Part shown: piece after piece, positions 38,013 through 45,122 of the stretch | How positions within the stretch are numbered: position 1 is the first letter of the stretch | How the letters are laid out: each line of letters opens with the position of its first letter | Assembly: GCF_001613245.1 (NCBI RefSeq) | Contig: NZ_BDBZ01000045.1 | Coordinates: 1 to 64,000, forward strand | DNA: 64,000 nt | Source: Nocardia speluncae NBRC 108251 | Lineage (GTDB): Bacteria; Actinomycetota; Actinomycetes; Mycobacteriales; Mycobacteriaceae | Direction of reading: 5' to 3' | Position numbers and translations under genes: made by a program | The notes under the pieces: generated by a model | What the model was told of the DNA's origin: nothing | Database searches by the model: none | Seen by the model: only the letters and a program-made list of their open reading frames with translations

Positions 38013-38027
38013 GCGAGCACAGCTCGC
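38013..38027 (-). promoter_or_regulatory. Short stem-loop in the rsgA-paralogue leader
   Basis: GCGAGC-TGT-GCTCGC (minus strand) is a perfect 6-bp stem with a 3-nt loop. It lies between the leader ORF stop and the GTPase start, where an attenuator or anti-attenuator would be expected. Confidence 0.4.
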
Positions 38028-38054
38028 AGCGACTACCGGCAACGGGTATCGGGT

Positions 38055-38123
38055 CTAGACCGGGGCCCGGGACGTGAGGATGGTCCGGGCGCTGCGCACC
38101 GCAGCGGTCTTCACCGCAAACAT
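38055..38123 (-). CDS. 22-residue leader peptide upstream of the RsgA paralogue
   Basis: ATG 38123 opens a 23-codon frame whose product starts MFAVKTAAVRSARTILTS and ends RAPV, followed by TAG. The ribosome binding site GGGAGGTGAG six bases ahead is among the best in the window, stronger than that of the GTPase gene itself. The peptide is basic (Lys, three Arg) and has no domain. In actinobacteria and firmicutes, short ORFs of this kind in front of ribosome-targeted resistance genes sense stalled translation. That role is inferred here from position and ribosome binding site only. Confidence 0.55.
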   Translation of the reverse strand: MFAVKTAAVRSARTILTSRAPV

Positions 38124-38181
38124 CAACTCACCTCCCATTCTCTCGCACTCCAGGTCGAACATGGACAGCCCAAGATAGCAC

Positions 38182-38519
38182 GTGGCCAACGACCGCCGCG
38201 AGAAGATTGTGAACACCTTCATGCCGGATGAGGACGCTACGGCCACGGCGCGCGAGCGGGCTCGATCCCTTCGCGGCCGCGGCGGGCCGATGATCTGTCG
38301 CGGATGGCGCAGCAGTATCGCGAGGTCCGCACCGGGCGTAGTGGCATATGTGGGGGACGGCGGCGCTTCGGGTCCCCAGTGGGTCTCACCGACATCTGGT
38401 ACGAGGCACTGGATGCGCGCCTGGCGATGTGCCCGACGTCGCATGTCAGGGTGCTGAACGAGCTGCTGGAGGCGCGAGCGCAAGAACTGGCGACGCCATC
38501 GGTTGGCCGCGCAGCATGA
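38182..38519 (+). pseudogene. Frameshifted hypothetical gene
   Basis: GTG 38182 starts MANDRREKIVNTFMPDEDAT and runs about 35 codons with good coding character, then turns into Arg/Trp/Ser-rich noise. The neighbouring frame picks up with ADDLSRMAQQYREV and ends LDARLAMCPTSHVRVLNELL before the TGA at 38519. A one-base change near 38270, in a GC-rich run, would join them into a roughly 112-residue helical protein. I do not recognise the family. It is divergent from the leader ORF, 58 bp away. It could be two unrelated small frames; confidence is limited. Confidence 0.4.
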
Positions 38520-38545
38520 GCGACGGGTGGGCCGCTGGATAGTGT

Positions 38546-39441
38546 TCAGCGGTCGCGGTCGATCCCCCTCGAGAGATCGCGACGCTGTCCCAGGGACCTG
38601 TTCCTGCTGTTCTTGACGACCGGCGCGATCGGCGGGGGCTCTCGTCGTGTCGTCTCCACGTTTGGGGTCGGCGGACCCAGACGCAGCACGTCGGCCGCCT
38701 CCCGAGCCGACATCGGGGTTCGTTCTCCGCGATCTGCGGCCTCCCGGCGTTCGACAGCGCGCTGAGCCAGTCGGTCGGCCGCCTCGCGCTGCTTCTGCTG
38801 TGGCTCCAGCGCTTTGCGCTCTCGCTCCCGCTGATCGATAGCCTTCCGAGCCGCCTCCTGGACCTGCTGCTTTTCCTGGGCCTTCTCCTGGAGTTCCCGC
38901 ATCCTCTCCTTTGCGCGCAAGTCCGAGGAGTTGAAAAGCTCCAGTTGATTGGGATTCCGCTCCAGGTCCTTGCCGATCTTTTCGGCTCGGTTCGCCTCCT
39001 CTTTTGAGATCTCGATCAGCTGAAACCGGTCTTTGAAGTCCCGTTCAAGCTTCTCGTGCTCTCGTCGGGCCTCCGGGTCCGGGGACCCCTGACGACGACC
39101 CAGGCGCCCTTGGCCTTTGGGTCGGTCTGAAGGTGTTCGCGTTCTTTAGAGATCTGTTCCATTACGAACTTGCCACCGACGGCCTGGGCGTTCTTGTACT
39201 CCCTGAATTCGTGGTCCTTCAGGGAGCGGGCGCCATCGTGGATTCGCTCACGGCCGGACGGGAGTTTGACGGTTCTCTGGCTCTGCCAGCCTCTTTCGCG
39301 CGTCTCGCCGCGGATCTCCGCGATCCCGAGGTGAAACCAGCGCCCGATGTCGTTCGACTTGCGACCCTGTGCGGTCCGCTCGCGCTGCTCTTTGCGGGCG
39401 CGCTCGACAGCACGCCGACGCATTTGTTCGTCGTTGGACAT
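38546..39441 (-). pseudogene. Frameshifted nuclease-like coiled-coil protein (REase-fold toxin-like N-terminus)
   Basis: Two frames form one original gene. ATG 39441 gives MSNDEQMRRRAVERARKEQR and continues through RTVKLPSGRERIHDGA and HEFREYKN to GAWVVVRG. The frame then breaks at the GGGG/CCCC run near 39085, and frame 2 continues PDPEARREHEKLERDFKDRF onward through a long Glu/Lys/Gln coiled coil to the stop at 38546. The Asp in IHDGA, followed by E-Y-K and a VVV strand, resembles the D-ExK core of restriction-fold toxin domains. That is a motif-level resemblance only. It follows the 196-residue gene by 14 bp, so they were one operon. Confidence 0.5.
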
Positions 39442-39455
39442 CCCCCGGCCCCTGA

Positions 39456-40046
39456 TCAGGCCAGGCCGTGCTCCCGCCGTAGCTCTAGGTGCTCATGGTC
39501 CAGCCCGTGAGCCGCAGCGTAATCGACCTCCCGCGAGTACCACGCGGATGAGACAGCCTGCCTGAAGTCTGTCCCGGGGGCGTCGAACAGCATGACGACC
39601 GGATAGTCGGTCTCGTCGATCCAGTCGTAGCGGATCGTCGGGCCGAAGCCGTAGAGTCGGCCGTCCCCGGATGAGAGCACTCCGCCCATGTCGGGGTTGT
39701 TGATCCAGCGGCCGTCGCACTTCCTGACGAAGAATTCGCCTATGTAGGCCACGAACGCGTTCACGAGTTCGGCATTGCGGGGTTCGAAGAGGGCGTCCTC
39801 ATCGGGGAAGAAGTAGTCAAAGGCATCGTCAAGCCAATGCAGGGTCAATTCATTGCTGTACCGGTCGAGTCCCTGCGGCATAGGCCCGATCCGGTAAGCC
39901 GATCCGGTCTGCGTCTTCCAGTCTGCAGGCACCGTGGGCAGCGTCTCGACGAACAGGGTGTCGACCGCGCGCTGGATTCGCTCCGGGCTCGACCACACCA
40001 CCCACTCCGGATCGTCCTGCGCAGCCGCATCGATGTCGTCGTTCAT
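39456..40046 (-). CDS. Hypothetical acidic protein, immunity-like
   Basis: A 196-residue acidic protein (MNDDIDAAAQDDPEWVVWSS) with no signal or membrane segment. The middle, LVNAFVAYIGEFFVRKCDGR followed by WINNPDMG and LYGFGPTIRYDWIDE, has the aromatic, acidic 'YIGE-x-x-V-x-x-x-G-x-W' look common among immunity and SMI1/SUKH-like proteins, but I cannot assign a family. It lies 14 bp upstream of the frameshifted nuclease-like gene. If that gene encoded a toxin, this is the natural immunity candidate, although toxins usually come first. The region upstream (40047-40228) shows no gene. Confidence 0.6.
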   Translation of the reverse strand: MNDDIDAAAQDDPEWVVWSSPERIQRAVDTLFVETLPTVPADWKTQTGSAYRIGPMPQGLDRYSNELTLHWLDDAFDYFFPDEDALFEPRNAELVNAFVAYIGEFFVRKCDGRWINNPDMGGVLSSGDGRLYGFGPTIRYDWIDETDYPVVMLFDAPGTDFRQAVSSAWYSREVDYAAAHGLDHEHLELRREHGLA

Positions 40047-40228
40047 GGCCGAGCCTTCCCCTCGTGCTGACCTACTGAGAGTCGCGATGCATTAAACGGT
40101 ACGGCGCAGCGGTCGGGCATGGCAACGAAATGGGTGCGACTTGCCGGTGTAAGAGAATCTGCGGGGCTGTCAACGGCAGGCCAATCCTGGATCTGGCACA
40201 AATTCCGTGATCCGGAACACCGAGATTA

Positions 40229-40600
40229 TCAGTCGCTCAGTAAGATTCGTCTCTGGAGCAGGGAGGGGTCCGTACTCGCGGCCAGGATGGCATCGAGCCG
40301 CTGACGATCGCCGGGGTCGAGACGGGCGGGATCGCTCATCATCCAGTTCACCACCCGACGAACCTGCGGCGGTTTGAGTGCCGGGCGGGGAATACGGCCG
40401 GTGCTGCGGAAGGGGTGCAGGTAGTTGAGCACGACCTTCTTGCTTCCGCGATAGCCGAGTTCGGAGATCCCGCCGAACAGTTGGGTGGCGTTGGTGCAGC
40501 CTTCGTTCCATCGTCGGTGCAGGTGGGTTTGAACTCGTCGAGCAGGCCCCGGCGGCGTGTTGACCAGTAGTTCTTCCGCACTGGCGGCACGGGCGAAACG
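40229..40600 (-). pseudogene. ISL3-family transposase remnant
   Basis: Fragments on the minus strand read ASAEELLVNTPPGLLDEFKP, then after a one-base shift HLHRRWNEGCTNATQLFG and LGYRGSKKVVLNYLHPFR, and LKPPQVRRVVNWMMSDPARL to the stop. This is the central and C-terminal part of ISL3 transposases (L-H-x-R-W-x-E-G-C-T-N-A). The N-terminal zinc finger and the DDE core are missing and no terminal inverted repeats were found. It is an inactive relic marking past insertion in this accessory stretch. Confidence 0.7.
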
Positions 40601-40618
40601 GGGCTCTGTTCTCCGGGG

Positions 40619-40861
40619 CTATCCGGCGTTGCGGAAGTCTTCCTGGGCGGTCTGGACGGCCTGCAGTTCCCATTCGAACACGAGGGTGAACTTCTTTGCC
40701 GAAGCGCCGCATTGCGCGACCATCTCGAAGGCTGCGCGTTCGATCGCTTCCTTGGTGTCGGCGAATCGTGGCTTGGAGTCCACGAATCGGGATCTGCCGA
40801 ATGCGGGTGCCTGGATGTAGAACTGGTCGCGATCCTGCCGGACAGTGACGTGATACCACAT
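40619..40861 (-). CDS. Small hypothetical protein
   Basis: An 80-residue protein starting MWYHVTVRQDRDQFYIQAPA, soluble, with balanced charge and plausible strands followed by a helix (TKEAIERAAFEMVAQCGASA). It ends only 18 bp before the transposase relic, so the element may have landed just behind it or trimmed its end. The intergenic region up to the XRE gene holds three palindromes that could control it. No family recognised. Confidence 0.55.
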   Translation of the reverse strand: MWYHVTVRQDRDQFYIQAPAFGRSRFVDSKPRFADTKEAIERAAFEMVAQCGASAKKFTLVFEWELQAVQTAQEDFRNAG

Positions 40862-40930
40862 GTCAGCGGCCTCCTCGGGCCGCTTGGCGGTGTGTCCCCT
40901 GCGTCATGTGCGCCCCCTTGGCGGGTGGAA

Positions 40931-41002
40931 TGTGGCAAGTATTGCCACATTCGGCCCCTGAAAGTGGCAAGTTGTGCCACCGATGCTACGACTAATTAGT
41001 CG
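40931..41002. promoter_or_regulatory. Three palindromic operator candidates before the XRE gene
   Basis: TGTGGCAA-GTA-TTGCCACA (40931-40949) is a perfect 8-bp-arm inverted repeat. GTGGCA-AGTTG-TGCCAC (40964-40980) is a second version of the same half-sites. CGACTAATTAGTCG (40989-41002) is a separate 14-bp palindrome at the likely -10 region. They fill the space between the divergent 80-residue gene and the XRE regulator. Autoregulation by that regulator is likely. Confidence 0.65.
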
Positions 41003-41041
41003 TCTAGAGAAGACTAGTTAGGCAAGTGTCACTATAAGAGT

Positions 41042-41674
41042 GTGGAGGACACGGCTTTCCGGAATAAGGTGGGAAAGGCGATCCGCGGCGGCCGGGAGCG
41101 TCGCAGAATGACCGCGGAAGACCTGGCGGTCCTGGTCGGGGTCACGAAACGCCAGATCGGCCGGTGGGAAAACGGGGAGCAGGCACCGAGTTTGGCTCGG
41201 TCCGTGCAGCTGGCGCACGCTCTGCAGGTGCCGATCGCGGAAATCGCGGGGGAGTCCCCCGGGGGAATCGATCTGTCGGGGGATTGGTGCGCGGCGTGGC
41301 AATCCCAGAAAGACGGCGTCGGCCGCGTCGATGTCCACGCTCTGACGATCGGTCAGCAAGGCGAGATCCTGAGCTTGAACGGGTCGCTGGCGCGGCCGGT
41401 GGGCGAGGGTTCGGTCCAGTGGCTCGGTGAGCTGCGACTGTGGGATAACGAGGCGTTGATGGGCTGGTACCGCACTGCCGATGGCGCGGTCCGGTCGAAG
41501 GGCACGATCTACTTCGCGCTGCACCCGCATGGGCAGATGGCGTGGGGGACGTGGGCCGGTCAGAGCTGCGAGGGCCTGGTGATCCGCGGGTGGGGTGCGA
41601 TCGCCCGCGACCGCGACGAGGTGGAACGAGTCGTTCACGGGCTGATCGAGACTGATGGATCATGGTCGCCATGA
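41042..41674 (+). CDS. XRE-family regulator with C-terminal WYR-x-G sensing-like domain
   Basis: A 210-residue regulator. Residues about 8-65 are the helix-turn-helix (IRGGRERRRMTAEDLAVLVG, then VTKRQIGRWENGEQAPSLA). The rest is a beta-rich domain starting GIDLSGDWCAAWQSQKDG and including GELRLWDNEALMGWYRTADG and KGTIYFALHPHGQMAWGTW, a layout I recall from other actinobacterial XRE proteins but without a named function. GTG 41042 is followed by an acidic start (MEDTAFRNK). Palindromes at 40931-41002 lie just upstream. It closes the accessory stretch before the tRNA-Gly. Confidence 0.83.
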   Translation: MEDTAFRNKVGKAIRGGRERRRMTAEDLAVLVGVTKRQIGRWENGEQAPSLARSVQLAHALQVPIAEIAGESPGGIDLSGDWCAAWQSQKDGVGRVDVHALTIGQQGEILSLNGSLARPVGEGSVQWLGELRLWDNEALMGWYRTADGAVRSKGTIYFALHPHGQMAWGTWAGQSCEGLVIRGWGAIARDRDEVERVVHGLIETDGSWSP

Positions 41675-41861
41675 ACTGGATTCAATGCGCAGGCAGCGGG
41701 GGGAGGCAAGCGAGCGGGTGGGTGCCTAATCGATATTTCCGCAGGTCAGGCTGTATCTAGCGATGTGCTGATGCTCACGGCTGTGAGCATGTGGGCGCCC
41801 CGGTGCGACTGATTCGAGGGGGTCGGAAACCGGAGATGGAAGAAGTCGACCCTGCATTTTG

Positions 41862-41932
41862 AGCCGGTGACGGGAATCGAACCCGCGCTGTCTGCTTGGG
41901 AAGCAGAAGTTCTGCCATTGAACTACACCGGC
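41862..41932 (-). tRNA. tRNA-Gly (CCC)
   Basis: The minus strand folds as a full cloverleaf: acceptor GCCGGTG/CACCGGC, D-arm GTTC-AATGGCA-GAAC, anticodon stem TCTGC/GCAGA with loop TTCCCAA (anticodon CCC, reading GGG), and T-arm GCGGGTTCGATTCCCGT. The discriminator base is T and CCA is not encoded. Its 3' end faces the accessory region at 36-41.7 kb, the usual orientation for an integration target, but no duplicated 3' end was found. Confidence 0.93.
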
Positions 41933-42025
41933 AATACGCCTGTCGGCGCGAACGCGAGCTTAGCAGAGGGCCGACCCGGGACCGAAATCTTTCGCCGATC
42001 CCGGCCCCGGTGAACGTGGCCTCGG

Positions 42026-42397
42026 TCAGGTTTCGGACCAGACGCCGAGCTGGTTGCCGCTGGGGTCGGTGAAGTGGAAGCGGCGGCCGCCGGGGAAATC
42101 GAACGGGCCTTCGGTGACAGTGCCGCCGGCGGCGCCCACGGAGCGCAGGCTGGCGTCGAGGTCGTTCGAATACAACAGGACCAGGGGGCCGCCGGTCCTG
42201 ACTTCGGGGCCGGCGGCCAGGCCGCCCGCTTCGCCTTCACTGCCGTCGAAGCGGCGGATTCCGGTGTACTCGGGACCGTAGTCGTTGAATTCCCAGCCGA
42301 ATGCCGACCGGTAGAAGCTGCGGGCGGCGTCCATATCGGTGACGGTGAGTTCGATGTAGTCGATGCCGTGGTGGGTGTGCGCACTGGTCTCTGACAT
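42026..42397 (-). CDS. VOC-family protein (glyoxalase/bleomycin-resistance fold)
   Basis: A 123-residue single-module pair of beta-alpha-beta-beta-beta units. [20 protein letters not shown] starts the fold and [15 protein letters not shown] follows. [20 protein letters not shown] begins the second half, and [19 protein letters not shown] gives the terminal metal-binding Glu/His region. The His of HHGIDYIEL and Glu of YIELTV are metal-ligand candidates. It is too general to name a substrate. It sits between the tRNA and dcd, divergent from dcd with 88 bp between starts. Confidence 0.85.
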   Translation of the reverse strand: MSETSAHTHHGIDYIELTVTDMDAARSFYRSAFGWEFNDYGPEYTGIRRFDGSEGEAGGLAAGPEVRTGGPLVLLYSNDLDASLRSVGAAGGTVTEGPFDFPGGRRFHFTDPSGNQLGVWSET

Positions 42398-42485
42398 GGG
42401 TGGAGTATGCCCGCGGGGGGTGACAGGAAACAGTGCGGCCGGGCCGGGATCTACCTGCCCGGATCGCGGTCGCTACGCTCGTGGC

Positions 42486-43058
42486 GTGCTGCTTTCCGAT
42501 CGTGATATCCGGGCGGAGTTCGCCGCCGGGCGGCTCGGGCTCGAACCGTTCGAGGACGACCTGGTCCAGCCGTCCAGTATCGACGTGCGGCTGGACCGGG
42601 TGTTCCGGGTGTTCAACAACACCCGCTACACCCATATCGACCCGGCGCAGCGTCAGGACGAGCTGACGAGCCTGGTGGAGCCGGCCGCGGGTGAACCGTT
42701 CGTGCTGCATCCGGGGGAATTCGTGCTCGGGTCCACGCTGGAGGTGTGCAGCCTGCCCGACGATCTGGCGGGCCGGTTGGAGGGTAAATCGAGTCTGGGC
42801 CGGTTGGGATTGCTCACCCATTCGACTGCTGGGTTCATCGATCCGGGGTTCAGCGGGCATATCACCCTGGAGCTGTCGAATGTGGCGAACCTGCCGATCA
42901 CGTTGTGGCCGGGGATGAAGATCGGGCAGTTGTGCCTGTTCCGGCTGACCAGCCCGGCGGAGAACCCGTACGGCAGCTCGGGTGCCGGCTCGAAGTACCA
43001 GGGGCAGCGGGGGCCTACGCCGTCCCGGGCGTATCTGAACTTCCCGCTGCCGGGCTGA
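42486..43058 (+). CDS. dcd: dCTP deaminase (bifunctional dCTP deaminase/dUTPase type)
   Basis: A 190-residue enzyme forming dUMP/dUTP from dCTP for thymidylate synthesis. Signatures are [57 protein letters not shown] with the catalytic Glu region (in [15 protein letters not shown]), and the nucleotide-binding [20 protein letters not shown] tail. The length matches the actinobacterial bifunctional form. GTG 42486 is the start even though no good Shine-Dalgarno is seen. I recall dcd followed by udgA in M. tuberculosis; here a regulator pair, alaA and others lie between them. Confidence 0.93.
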   Translation: MLLSDRDIRAEFAAGRLGLEPFEDDLVQPSSIDVRLDRVFRVFNNTRYTHIDPAQRQDELTSLVEPAAGEPFVLHPGEFVLGSTLEVCSLPDDLAGRLEGKSSLGRLGLLTHSTAGFIDPGFSGHITLELSNVANLPITLWPGMKIGQLCLFRLTSPAENPYGSSGAGSKYQGQRGPTPSRAYLNFPLPG

Positions 43059-43115
43059 AGCTGTCGGCGTTCGATCGCCGGGGCGGGCCGTGGCGGCAGG
43101 GGTTCGCAATTGTGT

Positions 43116-43685
43116 TCAGTGGCTGTCGTTCTCGGTCGGGCCGAGCACGATATCGGCGATCTGCGCCATGACCTCGCCGCGGTCCATGCCGTCGGGCGGA
43201 TCGGCGGCAAGGAAGTGGATACCGATTCGTGCGCTGAAGGCGAGCAGGCTGCGAGCTTCGAGCTCGACCGGGTCGGTGAAGTAGGCACCGATCATCTCGC
43301 GCAGTAACCGCATGCGCTGGTTGTCCACCCGGCGCAGCCGGGCGGCGACCGATTCGTCGCGGCGCGCCCAATCCCGGATGGCGAGGTCGATCGGCAGCAG
43401 TTCCGGGGAGAGGGTGAGTTCACCGGCTCGCTGGATTCTGGTCCGTGGGTCGCCGCCTTCGCGGGCGACGCTGTCGAGCACTTCGTCGATACTGCGCCGC
43501 TCCCAAGTGTTCAGCATGGCCTCCAGCAGGGCGTTGCGGTCGGTGAAGTAGCCGTAGAAGCCGCCCTTGGTGACTCCGAGTTTCTTGGCGAGCGCTTCGA
43601 CGCGGACTGCGTCGGGCCCACCGCGAGCGAGGGTCCGCAGGCCCTCGTCGATCCAGTCGGCACTAGGTGTGCGTGCCGTTCCCAT
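43116..43685 (-). CDS. TetR-family transcriptional regulator
   Basis: A 189-residue TetR protein. The helix-turn-helix is GPDAVRVEALAKKLGVTKGG followed by FYGYFTDRNALLEAML (residues about 22-58). The ligand domain has RSIDEVLDSVAREGGDPRTR and a helical C-terminus. It is divergent from the 170-residue gene at 43785, with 99 bp between them that hold two copies of the palindrome TACG-CCAC-CGTA. It most likely represses itself and that gene. The ligand is unknown. Confidence 0.88.
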   Translation of the reverse strand: MGTARTPSADWIDEGLRTLARGGPDAVRVEALAKKLGVTKGGFYGYFTDRNALLEAMLNTWERRSIDEVLDSVAREGGDPRTRIQRAGELTLSPELLPIDLAIRDWARRDESVAARLRRVDNQRMRLLREMIGAYFTDPVELEARSLLAFSARIGIHFLAADPPDGMDRGEVMAQIADIVLGPTENDSH

Positions 43686-43715
43686 TGTTGTGTCTCCCTT
43701 CTACCGCCGGACATC

Positions 43716-43764
43716 TATACGCCACCGTATAACTGAGGTAGCTTGTTGTACGCCACCGTATAAC
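43716..43764. promoter_or_regulatory. Two tandem operators for the adjacent TetR
   Basis: Site 1 TATACG-CCAC-CGTATA (43716-43731) and site 2 GTACG-CCAC-CGTATAAC (43748-43764) share the 15-bp string ACGCCACCGTATAAC. Their centres are 31 bp apart, three helical turns, so two dimers would bind the same DNA face. Both lie in the divergent promoter region. Confidence 0.75.
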
Positions 43765-43784
43765 AGTCAGAGGGAGATGCGGCA

Positions 43785-44297
43785 ATGACTGACCCTTCCG
43801 TGGATCATGTGGCCGAAGGCCACTCCGATCCGATCGCATTTCAGCAGTACGACATCACCGATACGACCCGAGCGCGCAGCGCGATAACCGAATACGACTA
43901 CAGCGATCAGTTCACGCTGCTCACCGAGGCGGCGGCGACCTGGGCCCCGGAGGCATGGGCACGCGCCGCGCTCGACACCGTCGCCGGGAGCAAGGGGCAG
44001 CTGATCTGGCGCGGTCTGCTGGGGCTCCGGCTGGCCCGGCGTTCCGCACCGGCGCAGGTGGCAGGCTGGCCGGTCGTCGAATCCGGCGACAGCTGGATAA
44101 CCCTCGCGGCCCGGTCGTGGATGCTCACCGGCAGTCTCGTGATCGAGATCGAGGAGAACAGTGTTTCCCTGGCCACCTTCGTTCGGTACGAACGGCCGGT
44201 CGGTGAGCGCATCTGGAAACGCGCTTCCCAGGGGCATCGCCGGTTCGCCCCCGAACTGTTACCCGACGCACAGCGAGTCCTGCGGCAACTTCCGTGA
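43785..44297 (+). CDS. Hypothetical protein controlled by adjacent TetR (DUF2867/SRPBCC-like)
   Basis: A 170-residue soluble protein. YDYSDQFTLLTEAAATWAPE then AWARAALDTVAGSKGQ gives a long N-terminal helix-containing segment, GWPVVESGDSWITLAARSWM is beta-rich, and FVRYERPVGERIWKRASQGH closes it. The sequence pattern suggests a helix-grip fold of the DUF2867/SRPBCC kind, but I cannot confirm it. ATG 43785 has GAGGGAGATGCGGCA upstream. The tandem operators at 43716 and the divergent TetR gene imply ligand-inducible expression, so it may bind or convert the regulator's ligand. Confidence 0.65.
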   Translation: MTDPSVDHVAEGHSDPIAFQQYDITDTTRARSAITEYDYSDQFTLLTEAAATWAPEAWARAALDTVAGSKGQLIWRGLLGLRLARRSAPAQVAGWPVVESGDSWITLAARSWMLTGSLVIEIEENSVSLATFVRYERPVGERIWKRASQGHRRFAPELLPDAQRVLRQLP

Positions 44298-44333
44298 TAC
44301 CGAGCCGGCCGGGGCAGAGGCCGGCCCGGTATC
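44296..44333 (+). terminator. Terminator-like hairpin overlapping the stop of the 170-residue gene
   Basis: Arms GATACCGAGCCGGCC and GGCCGGCCCGGTATC pair at 14 of 15 positions around an 8-nt loop; the stem begins within the TGA stop. There is no T-run. It probably ends or stabilises the transcript. Confidence 0.6.
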
Positions 44334-44438
44334 CCGGTGGCTGTACTGGACAGCCTTTCCCCGCGGTCACCCGTCGGCGCCGCGGGCGAGCTACGACCGG
44401 CCTGCCTTGTGAGCTGCCGGACGTAGCCCCATCCCCGG

Positions 44439-44885
44439 TCATTCCCGGTTGCCACCTGCCAAGAGTGCGGCATTGATAACCGAGGACAGTGGTGGGAGCA
44501 GGCCGTCGCGTTCGGGCGGTACCACCCAGTTGCAGCCTTCCCTGTTCCAGCGGCCCATCCCGGTGGGCAGCATGACCGCGCTGCCCACGCCGGGGATGTC
44601 GATATCGATGCGGTGCAGCATCTCCACTACTTCGGGATCGGGCCGGCGATCCGGATAGGCCACGAAGCTCCAGCGAATCTGGCGGGCCAGCACGGGCACC
44701 CGGACATCCCGGGAATCCAGCAGTTCGCGGACGGCGCGGGCGCGTTCGGTGGGTAGGTGGATGACACAGGCCCGGCTGGTGATCGGCAGCATCACGAAGC
44801 CGCCGCGTTCGGTGGCCGGTAAACCGAATTCGTGACGATAGTAGGTGGCCCAGTCGTCGACCGTTCTGAGCTTTTCCACATTCAC
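44439..44885 (-). CDS. Hypothetical protein divergent from an XRE-TPR regulator
   Basis: A 148-residue protein starting at GTG 44885 (MNVEKLRTVDDWATYYRHEF), with AAGGGG about 8 bp upstream. The fold looks like a small alpha/beta domain: ERGGFVMLPITSRACVIHLP, RQIRWSFVAYPDRRPDPEVV, and MLPTGMGRWNREGCNWVVPP. I do not recognise a named family, though similar proteins stand beside XRE regulators in actinomycetes. The longer frame adds an Arg/Ala/His repeat produced by an 18-bp tandem DNA duplication and was not used. Its partner at 45123 probably shares the 237-bp promoter region. Confidence 0.65.
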   Translation of the reverse strand: MNVEKLRTVDDWATYYRHEFGLPATERGGFVMLPITSRACVIHLPTERARAVRELLDSRDVRVPVLARQIRWSFVAYPDRRPDPEVVEMLHRIDIDIPGVGSAVMLPTGMGRWNREGCNWVVPPERDGLLPPLSSVINAALLAGGNRE

Positions 44886-44898
44886 GGTGAATCCCCTT

Positions 44899-44933
44899 GC
44901 CTCCCTGGCGTGCCGGGCCTCCCTGGCGTGCCG
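44899..44933. repeat. 18-bp tandem duplication
   Basis: GCCTCCCTGGCGTGCCG occurs at 44899-44915 and again at 44917-44933 (period 18 bp), between the divergent genes at 44885 and 45123. It may lie in the leader of either transcript. Confidence 0.8.
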
Positions 44934-45122
44934 AGCCACGGCCGGTGGCGGTTTCGCTTCTGCCCTTCCAGGATCCCGCCTGAACCGGCGTGCCGGAACC
45001 GCCTCCGCGCTCTCGTTCCACTGCCCTTGCGCTGCCATTCGCCGCGGTAGCGAAATTCCTTGTGGTTGCAGTCACATTCGGCTCGTACCCTTGGGAGGAA
45101 ATCGTTCGGAAAGGGTGACAAC

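Noticed and set aside
36120-41932. Direct repeat of the tRNA-Gly 3' end as an attachment site
   Set aside because: Looked for by eye to the left of the tRNA and not found. A short GAGCCGG match near 35778 does not extend.
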